From the NCBI RefSeq assembly GCF_938030685.1, contig NZ_CALHHX010000116.1, positions 1 through 13,463 of the forward strand: a DNA stretch of 13,463 nt, in the 5' to 3' direction. Below are positions 1 through 5,291 of the stretch, piece by piece. The stretch is from an uncultured Campylobacter sp. (GTDB taxonomy: Bacteria; Campylobacterota; Campylobacteria; Campylobacterales; Campylobacteraceae). The notes beneath the pieces are model-generated. The model searched no databases. It had not been told where the DNA came from and was given only the letters and a program-made list of their open reading frames with translations. Each line of letters starts with the position of its first letter. Position 1 is the first letter of the stretch. The position numbers and the translations under genes are program-made.

Positions 1-112
1 CTTTTAATTCTTCATAGGCTGCCTCACTATCAAGCAAAACAAAAGCAATTTGTGCACGATGCCCAAATGCTTTTCCCGCACTCAATATCTTATATTTCTC
101 AATCTCGTTCAT
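1..112 (-). CDS. Small protein of unknown function, N-terminal part only (runs off window)
   Basis: The first 37 codons of a minus-strand gene are present, beginning MNEIEKYKILSAGKAFGHRA; the rest lies beyond base 1. The start is the ATG at 112-110, preceded by a strong GGAGGAG Shine-Dalgarno sequence a few bases upstream. The peptide shows no signal sequence or membrane segment and is probably soluble and cytoplasmic. I do not recognise the family. It is the last visible member of a row of small, AT-rich, same-strand genes with individual ribosome binding sites, which suggests a cassette of immunity-type or other accessory genes. That role is inference from context only. Confidence 0.7.
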   Translation of the reverse strand, partial: MNEIEKYKILSAGKAFGHRAQIAFVLLDSEAAYEELK

Positions 113-233
113 AGCTCCTCCAAAATTTCTGTTTTTCCTTATATTTAGCAATCTTTTTTCAACAATTCCTATCCAAGTTTTCTGAGATGGATTTGCTCTT
201 ATTTCCCTTGCATTTCCTTTTTATTGAAGAAAA

Positions 234-662
234 TTATTTTCTTGATTTGTAGAACTCCTTATACTTTGGATTGTCATACTGAAAATATCGGTAACCTACA
301 CCTTTTTGTTTTAGCAGATTTTCCCATAATTCAAATGCTTCATCTAAGTTTCCAAGTTCAAATTCATACTTCGCCTTCATGTGTTCTAGCTCAGAATCAA
401 ATAAGTGCAACTCGTCATTGTTTTCTGTCATTCTATCCAACCAAGATTTTGCCTTTACCATATTGCTGTTTTCTATTGCATATTTAAAAAAGCTTTTTGC
501 ATAATTATATCCTTGATTCCATTTTGCTCCCGACGCCGGAAAAGCTTGCCAACCTCGTTCTGCAAGAGCAAATCCTTCCTCAATCTTGTTTTCTCCCATT
601 TTGGTTACAGCATCCTTACCATAAGCAATAACCTCTGCATATCTTTCTTCATCCAACAACAT
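234..662 (-). CDS. TPR-like helical small protein (142 aa), possible immunity-type protein
   Basis: A complete 142-residue gene. The ATG at 662 is preceded by a perfect AGGAGG eight bases upstream, which fixes the start. The protein is predicted all-helical and soluble, with TPR-like helix pairs: EEGFALAERGWQAFP (about residues 28-42), YNYAKSFFKYAIENSNMVKA (52-71), and AKYEFELGNLDEAFELWENL (97-116), the last close to a canonical TPR. It ends in an aromatic, basic tail, GYRYFQYDNPKYKEFYK (123-139). There is no signal peptide or catalytic motif. Its low GC differs from the purine genes on the right and suggests horizontal transfer. Small TPR-like proteins of this kind often sit beside polymorphic toxins as immunity or adaptor proteins. 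That is an inference; the exact family is not recognised. Confidence 0.8.
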   Translation of the reverse strand: MLLDEERYAEVIAYGKDAVTKMGENKIEEGFALAERGWQAFPASGAKWNQGYNYAKSFFKYAIENSNMVKAKSWLDRMTENNDELHLFDSELEHMKAKYEFELGNLDEAFELWENLLKQKGVGYRYFQYDNPKYKEFYKSRK

Positions 663-830
663 TGTATATCCCTCCTTGAATTTTCAACATAATCTTTCTA
701 TACTGTTCCCGATCTGCTGTATTGCATATTCAAAATAAACACAACAGCTGATTTTAATATGTATCTAGTATTTCTAACACATATAGCCTATTGAAGTTTG
801 TATTATTTGAGACAGTGAACTATTCACATA
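663..830. other. AT-rich intergenic spacer
   Basis: This is 168 bases of AT-rich DNA between two small genes. Apart from the AGGAGG ribosome binding site of the downstream gene (about 670-675) I see no credible reading frame. There are several weak TATAAT-like words but none with a matching -35 box at proper spacing, so I do not call a promoter. Confidence 0.5.
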
Positions 831-1138
831 TTATTCAATTAAAGAAAAAATCTCCATTATATTTAATAGCGCATTAACCTTATCAATTTCATCATTTAAT
901 AAGTCGTCATACTTAATTTCAAGCTCCTCTTGTCTTTCAGAAATCCATTCCAAATGTTCTTTTGATAAAATATAATCTTGGTTTATGAAATAATATTCTC
1001 CCAAAAAACAATAAGCTTGCGTAATCGAAATCAAATCATCCCCTATCTCTATTGCTTTAATCATGCTGCCAACTGCTTTTTCTATCTCGCCTTTTGAAAT
1101 CTGTAGCGAGGCTTTTTTACATAAAGTTCAGCATTCAT
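831..1138 (-). pseudogene. TPR-like small protein, frameshifted in an A-run near its start
   Basis: The ATG at 1138-1136 follows AGGAG with a 7-base gap, an ideal initiation region, but its frame reads only about 18 codons before a TAG. A different frame opens at once and runs to the TAA at 831, without its own ribosome binding site. Joining the two at the A6 run (bases 1113-1118) by adding one A gives a continuous protein of about 102 residues starting MNAELYVKKASLQISKGEIE. The joined sequence is helical and TPR-like (KAVGSMIKAIEIGDDLISIT, then AYCFLGEYYFINQDY). The sequence as given therefore encodes a broken gene, a slippage-switched gene, or a homopolymer sequencing error. A conservative caller would annotate only the 77-codon internal frame from 1064. 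Product function unknown. Confidence 0.7.
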
Positions 1139-1191
1139 TTGTTATCTCCTGTAACTGTGTTTCTTATAAATTATTATCCAGAATTATATTC

Positions 1192-1408
1192 CTATCTATC
1201 TGATGATTTATCCGTTATCTGTCTACCCCTCCACATTTTTTGTAACGTGTCTAGCTTTACACAAAATAAATATCCGAGTAAATAGTCCGATATCACACCC
1301 AAATCAAAAGAGAATTTCCTATTTATTACTCTCAGAAATATCGCTGTATTTTTGATAAACCGTGCATTTTCAAAATATTCTTCTAAAATTCCCCCATCCT
1401 AGCGCCAT
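1192..1408 (-). pseudogene. Small protein (about 71 aa if repaired), frameshifted in a G-run
   Basis: An ATG at 1408 reads MALGWGN and soon stops. Removing one G from the G5 run (C5 on the plus strand, 1391-1395) joins it to a 64-codon frame ending in TAG at 1194-1192. The joined product is about 71 residues, beginning MALGWGILEEYFENARFIKN and continuing through a hydrophobic stretch (VISDYLLGYLFCV). The length, 217 bases, is exactly one base more than 72 codons. No obvious Shine-Dalgarno sequence precedes this ATG, which lowers confidence in the start. The long frame itself has no usable start before a methionine ten codons from its end. I do not recognise the family; small size and position suggest an immunity-type gene. 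Confidence 0.5.
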
Positions 1409-1514
1409 GTAATTTTATGTATTTTTAATATTTTAATTAAACTGAAGGTATCATTATTCTTTATAAGGTTTCTTACTCAACTTCTTCAAAATATGTTTCC
1501 AACTGATGATATAT

Positions 1515-1703
1515 CTACATATCTTTGTCCGAGCTATCACATAAAACCGCAAACTCCTTCCACTTCTCCGCATTGATAAAAACAAAATTATGTTTACCAA
1601 AATAAATCTGATACCCTATATCTACTAATGACCAAAGTTCTCCCTTTTTAAAACTAAAAATATCTTTTTTAACAAGATAAGTTTTCCCTACTTTCATTTT
1701 CAC
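1515..1703 (-). CDS. Small unknown protein (62 aa), possibly shortened by a nonsense codon
   Basis: A 62-residue gene starting at GTG 1703, five bases after AAGGG; an in-frame ATG two codons later (1697) is the alternative. The protein begins KVGKTYLVKKDIFSFKKGEL, continues into a beta-rich core (LVDIGYQIYFGKHNFVFI) and ends CDSSDKDM. The compact fold with a KxGE-type turn recalls small DUF3601-like proteins, but this is a weak resemblance that I could not test. Directly after the TAG (1517-1515) the same frame continues for 13 sensible codons, IYHQLETYFEEVE, to a TAA at 1475-1473, so the gene may originally have been about 76 residues. It is the first gene after the promoter at 1820-1848. 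Confidence 0.6.
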   Translation of the reverse strand: MKMKVGKTYLVKKDIFSFKKGELWSLVDIGYQIYFGKHNFVFINAEKWKEFAVLCDSSDKDM

Positions 1704-1819
1704 AATAGCCCTTCCCCTTAAAATACTAAACTATCTTTTACACATTTAAAATAAATAACTTCAATGTGAGTTAATATTCTCCTAGCTAAGCATTAATTTA
1801 TCTATCTTATTTTCTTATA

Positions 1820-1848
1820 ATTATATCATTTTTATTATAATTTGTCAG
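1820..1848 (-). promoter_or_regulatory. Sigma-70 promoter for the small-gene row
   Basis: On the minus strand CTGACA (1848-1843) and TATAAT (1825-1820) are separated by exactly 17 bases, one mismatch from the consensus -35 and a perfect -10. Transcription would begin near 1812 and leave a leader of roughly 110 bases before the GTG at 1703. It is the only strong promoter seen in the AT-rich island. It lies after the terminator of the preceding fragment, so the small genes appear to be transcribed independently of it. Confidence 0.65.
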
Positions 1849-1865
1849 TTACGCCCAAAATGAGT

Positions 1866-1939
1866 TTAGTCCCGTAACTACAAATTTTCTTTATTTTTTA
1901 TGGGAAAATATTCTTTATTTGACCTTAGTCCCATATCTA
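1866..1939. repeat. Pair of 15-bp direct repeats upstream of the promoter
   Basis: TTAGTCCCGTAACTA (1866-1880) and TTAGTCCCATATCTA (1925-1939) match at 13 of 15 positions and start 59 bases apart. They lie between the terminator of the truncated gene and the promoter at 1820-1848. The position would suit binding sites for a regulator or a leftover of a duplication. There is no direct evidence for either. Confidence 0.45.
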
Positions 1940-1940
1940 T

Positions 1941-1976
1941 AAAGAAAAAACAGCAAACCTTTGTGATTTACTGTTT
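1941..1976 (-). terminator. Rho-independent terminator after the truncated gene
   Basis: Read on the minus strand, AAACAGTAAA (1976-1967) pairs with TTTGCTGTTT (1957-1948) in a 10-bp stem with one G-U wobble and a 9-base loop. A T-rich run (TTTTTTCTTT, overlapping the stem end) follows. It lies about 30 bases after the stop codon at 2007. The stem is AT-rich and so only moderately stable. Confidence 0.55.
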
Positions 1977-2006
1977 CTAAAATTGTTATATTCAGTTAGA
2001 CAAACT

Positions 2007-2280
2007 TTAATTTAAGTTATTAACCCATTTTTCAACAAAATCATTTTGTTGCTTTGTATTCGGAAAATAGTTAACTTCAGCGTAATCCCATATACAAACA
2101 ATATTTTTCAACTCCGCCTTTTTTCCTAGTTCAACAAGATATACTTTGTCTGTTGCAGACATCATATTAGATTGAACAGCGTTGAGTAGTGAGCCGTTAC
2201 ACTTAATGCCATAACCCAATAATAAAATTTCATCTCTAAATTTACAGCTTGCAAAATTTATGCCGTGATTTCTTTCTCTT
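2007..2280 (-). pseudogene. 3' fragment of an AT-rich gene, 5' end replaced by GC-rich DNA
   Basis: The AT-rich part encodes about 87 residues, including KFRDEILLLGYGIKCNGSLL, AVQSNMMSATDKVYLVELGK and a C-terminal FVEKWVNNLN. The frame stays open upstream to about 2375, but there it runs through unrelated GC-rich sequence whose only start candidate is a TTG without a ribosome binding site. I read this as the 3' end of a gene that lost its beginning at a junction near 2280. The DEILLLGYGI segment superficially recalls the late 'GYS' strand of SIR2-like Rossmann proteins, but no motif confirms it. By position, upstream of a row of small genes, it could also be a displaced toxin tail; that is speculation. 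A terminator follows. Confidence 0.55.
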
Positions 2281-2299
2281 GGGGCGAGAAGGGCCCCAA
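2279..2299. repeat. Perfect 7-bp-stem hairpin at the composition junction
   Basis: TTGGGGC (2279-2285) and GCCCCAA (2293-2299) are perfect inverted repeats around a 7-base loop. The hairpin sits exactly where AT-rich island DNA meets GC-rich DNA. No T-run follows on either strand, so it does not look like a normal terminator. It may mark a recombination or insertion end. Confidence 0.45.
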
Positions 2300-2375
2300 T
2301 TGCGAGGTCATACTTCTCGCAGGACGCCGCCTCCGCAGCACCGCATTGCTCTGCTCGCCCGCAAACCCTGCCCAA

Positions 2376-2819
2376 CCCCCTACAACGCCATATGGACGAG
2401 CTGCGTTCGCATTAAATTCTTTCTATTACAGCTACGCCGCATGAAATTCTTTAGAGGTAAATTTATCGTATTTGGAATTTTAAAATTCTATCCGTAACCG
2501 CCAAGCCAATTTATCCGCCGAGAAATCATCAAAGCCGCAAAGCCGATCGTCAAGCTTCCGCTCGACCGCAAACTAAACTATCCGCCGGCCAAACCGATCG
2601 GCAACCGACTAGTCGTCAAATAAACCGACCAGCCGCCGAATTTATCGATAGCAGAGCCGTATAAAACCGACCGACCGCCAAAAGCAGTAGCCGCAGACTA
2701 AAGAAGCGCGCGCCCGAGTTACAAAATGACCTACTGCCGAAGCAATATACCGACAACCGATCGGCAGCCGAGCCGTAAAAACTAACCGACCGACCGCCGA
2801 GCCAAAGCCCTAGCCCGCG
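2376..2819. repeat. Non-coding, repeat-rich spacer between island and msrAB
   Basis: This is 444 bases without a credible gene. It starts with two related words in tandem, GAGCTGCGTTCGCATTAAAT (2398-2417) and CAGCTACGCCGCATGAAATT (2429-2448), each followed by CTTT. It continues with scattered CCG-rich words: AACCGACCGACCGCC is present exactly twice (2665-2679, 2784-2798), each preceded by a GAGCCGTA-type word, and CCGATCGGCA twice (2594-2603, 2757-2766). It looks like degenerate repeat DNA. I see no terminator hairpin for msrAB in it. Confidence 0.5.
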
Positions 2820-3884
2820 TTACTGTACGTAAATTTTATAATCCCCGTAGCCTAGCGCGTCCATCTCCTCAAGCGGGATAAATTTCAAACTCGCGCCGTT
2901 GATGCAGTATCTCATACCGCCCTTCTCTCTCGGTCCGTCATCAAAGACGTGCCCTAAATGGCTGCCTCCTACGCGGCTGGAGACCTCGACGCGCTGCATG
3001 CCGTGGCTGTCATCTTGCGCATAGGCGATCGCATCGGTCGTTATCGGCTTTGAAAAGCTCGGCCAGCCGCAGCCTGCATCAAATTTATCGGTGGATGAAA
3101 AAAGCGGCTTTTTGGACACGATGTCGATGTAGATGCCCTTTTTATAATTCTTGTCGTATTCGCTCGAAAACGGCCGCTCGGTCGCCTTTTCCTGCGTGAC
3201 TTGATACTGAAGTTCGGTTAAATTTTTCTTCAGCTCCTCCTTGCTTTGCACTTTAAATTTCTCATCGTCCTCAAGCGGCTTTTTGGCTAGGCGCAGATCG
3301 ATGTGGCAGTATCCGCCGGGGTTTTTGCCGAGGTAGTCCTGATGATACTCCTCGGCGCGGACGAAATTCTTTAGCGGCGCCACTTCTACGGCGATCTTTT
3401 CTTTAAATTTCGCCTGCTGCGCGGCTATGAAAAAGCGCGCGAGCTCGCCGCTCGCCTCATCGACGTAATATATGCCCGTGCGGTATTGGCGACCGCGGTC
3501 GTTACCCTGCTTGTCGATCGAGAACGGATCAATGATGCGGAAATAATGCGCCAAAATTTCAGGCTCGCTGATGACGTTGGCGTCAAATTTAAGCATTAGC
3601 GTCTCGGCGTGATCGCTGCTATGCAGCCCTTCGTAGCTTGCCTGATCGCTCTTGCCGTTGGCGTAGCCTACCTGCGTCGCGACTACGCCGTCAAGCTGCT
3701 TGAAATACGCCTCCATACCCCAAAAGCAGCCGCCTGCCAGATAAATTTCTTTCACGTTTGCGTTCATGCCGCCCCCTTTAACTTTAAAATTTGCGTCCGC
3801 CGCGCTGCCGCCTGCGGCATTTAGCGCGACTAAATAACCCGCCGCCAAAGCAAAGAGGCAGATTAAGGCTTTGAAAATTTTCAT
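2820..3884 (-). CDS. msrAB: Secreted peptide methionine sulfoxide reductase MsrA/MsrB fusion
   Basis: A 354-residue bifunctional enzyme that reduces both the S and R forms of methionine sulfoxide, repairing oxidised proteins. I place the start at ATG 3884, five bases after AAGGA; an upstream in-frame ATG (3914) lacks a ribosome binding site. The N-terminus, MKIFKALICLFALAAGYLVA, is a signal peptide with an Ala/Gly-rich cleavage region, so the enzyme should act in the periplasm. The MsrA domain (about 45-200) has the catalytic GCFWG motif (Cys53), EEYHQDYL, and a Cys in GGYCH (193) that could resolve it. The MsrB domain (about 225-345) has GCGWPSF (resolving Cys272), SHLGHVFDDGP and RYCINGASLKFIP (catalytic Cys327). 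It lacks the CxxC pairs that bind zinc in many MsrBs, as in Neisseria PilB. Electron donor unknown. It stands alone between two long spacers. Confidence 0.96.
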   Translation of the reverse strand: MKIFKALICLFALAAGYLVALNAAGGSAADANFKVKGGGMNANVKEIYLAGGCFWGMEAYFKQLDGVVATQVGYANGKSDQASYEGLHSSDHAETLMLKFDANVISEPEILAHYFRIIDPFSIDKQGNDRGRQYRTGIYYVDEASGELARFFIAAQQAKFKEKIAVEVAPLKNFVRAEEYHQDYLGKNPGGYCHIDLRLAKKPLEDDEKFKVQSKEELKKNLTELQYQVTQEKATERPFSSEYDKNYKKGIYIDIVSKKPLFSSTDKFDAGCGWPSFSKPITTDAIAYAQDDSHGMQRVEVSSRVGGSHLGHVFDDGPREKGGMRYCINGASLKFIPLEEMDALGYGDYKIYVQ

Positions 3885-3911
3885 TTTGATCCTTTCGTTT
3901 TGAATTTTGCG

Positions 3912-3922
3912 CAATTTTACAA
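3912..3922 (-). promoter_or_regulatory. Possible extended -10 promoter of msrAB
   Basis: On the minus strand TTGTAAAATTG contains a TG-n-type extended -10 (TAAAAT at 3919-3914), about 30 bases upstream of the msrAB start. No good -35 is visible. That fits Campylobacter sigma-70 promoters, where the -35 is poorly conserved, but it also makes this call weak. Confidence 0.35.
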
Positions 3923-5040
3923 TCTCTAAATGAAGCGAGAGTGAAAGAGAGAAATTTTATCGCTTACGGCGGATCAGTACCCAAATTTTACCGCCGCGGG
4001 ATCGGGGCTCTCGGCTCGCCGTCGCCGCAGAATTAGAATTTTATCGCTGCGGTGAGGCGGGATCAAAAATTTTATCTTACCGCGGCGGCGCAAGATCAAA
4101 ATTTTATCTTATCCTCGCAGCACGCTGCAACATCGGAATTTTACCTCCTCGCAAGCGGTTAAAATTCTATGCTATAACGAGGGCTGAAATTTTACCGCCG
4201 CCGCCAAGATTAAAATTTTACCGCTTCAGCGGGGGGGGCTGGATTTCGCTAGCGCGGCAAGCGGTTGGATTTGATCGCCGCGGCAAGAATTAAAATTTCG
4301 CTACTGCTGCAGGGTTAGAATTTCATCGCCCCTGCGCTACGATGAAATTTGTCCCTTTTACGAGCAAGATCCTTGCGCCGTCCATTCGCCTGCGCTACGG
4401 CTCGCGTGAAATTTATCTATTCGTCGCGGCTTACGTGGGGGTTTTAGAGATTTTGATACGCCCTATTGCGGCGCAAAATTTTATTGTCGCGCCTCGCGGC
4501 TAGATTTTGCTACCGTCATGGGGATCAAAATTTTACCGCCGCGCAACCGTGGTTTGAGCCTGATTTAGCGCCTTTGCGAGTTTTACGACGCGGCCGAATT
4601 CTACCGCAGGCGCCGTTTTGCGAGGGCACGGACTGCTCGCGAGACGGAAGCTTTGCGCTGCACCCGCTACTCTACTACGTGATTAAATTTTATCTACGAG
4701 CCGCTTAGGCTGAGGCACGGCGTCCATCCGCTTGTCGCGCGATTAAAATTTATCTACGAGCGCGCCGATCGCGACGAGGCGCCGCCTTAAAAATTTATAC
4801 TCCGCTCCGTATCTACTGCGAAACGGCGCCGAAATTTCAACGCAAAATGGGCGCCATGAAATTTTCGCGCCGCGAGATAAAATTTGTGCGCCGTTATACG
4901 ACGACGAGGCGCGAACCCATCCGCTGCGCGCGCGATTAAATTTAAAATTTACGCGCTGCGGCCGCAAGATAAAATTTTCGCGACCATTCAGGAGCGGCGA
5001 GTGATCAAATTTAGATTGCGCCGCACTGATACGTAGCGTC
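3923..5040. repeat. Long non-coding array of AAAATTTT-centred degenerate repeats
   Basis: About 1.1 kb upstream of msrAB has no credible gene. Roughly every 30-60 bases a word such as GATCAAAATTTTATC or GATTAAAATTTTACCGC recurs, flanked by GC-rich CCGCCGC/GCGGCGG blocks (near 3952, 3983, 4066, 4096, 4187, 4211, 4475, 4526, 4972). Longer imperfect copies exist: GATTAAATTTTATCTACGAG (4681) against GATTAAAATTTATCTACGAG (4741), 60 bases apart, and CATCCGCT-NNN-CGCGCGATTAAA at 4725-4747 and 4918-4940. Open frames here (for example 4743-5042 minus) consist of the repeats themselves and lack ribosome binding sites. An 8-G run lies at 4231-4238. Confidence 0.6.
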
Positions 5041-5232
5041 ATATCGCGTAGCTAAACCCGCGCCATGCAGTAGTATAACGAAGTGCGAACAGTCGGATCC
5101 GCGCCGCGTTGGTGCGTACCAAAGCACCATGCATTAGATCCGCACCGCGCCCGTTACAAAACGATATATCGCACAGCTAAATCGGCGCCGCATAGCTGTA
5201 TGGCAAAGCGCAAGTAGTCCGATCAGCATCAC
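5041..5232. repeat. Imperfect 125-bp-period duplication downstream of purH
   Basis: A stretch beginning ATATCGCGTAGCTAAACCCG at 5041 aligns with one beginning ATATCGCACAGCTAAATCGG at 5166. The similarity continues with gaps for about 65 bases: GCGCC, then a GTA word, then AAGTGCGAACAGTCGGATC against AAGCGCAAGTAGTCCGATC. Two GATCCGC[GA]CCGCG words (5095 and 5138) lie in between. No gene is apparent, and no terminator with a T-run follows purH. Confidence 0.5.
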
Positions 5233-5291
5233 GCTCGCCGCGTAGCGGAGCGCAGCCATTTACATCGCGCACGCTTTGTAGTGAGCAAAAT

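Noticed and set aside
3885..3914. Ten-codon upstream extension of msrAB (ATG at 3914)
   Set aside because: No ribosome binding site precedes it and it would place charged residues before the signal peptide; ATG 3884 with AAGGA is better.
4466..4708. 80-codon open frame on the plus strand
   Set aside because: It lies in the same degenerate repeat DNA, on the strand opposite to all accepted genes, without a ribosome binding site; its sequence looks random.
4743..5042. 99-codon open frame on the minus strand in the repeat array
   Set aside because: No ribosome binding site, composition dictated by the AAATTT/GC repeats, and no protein-like domain pattern.
3923..5232. CRISPR array
   Set aside because: The repeats are degenerate, of variable spacing, and lack a constant repeat/spacer length; no cas genes are present.
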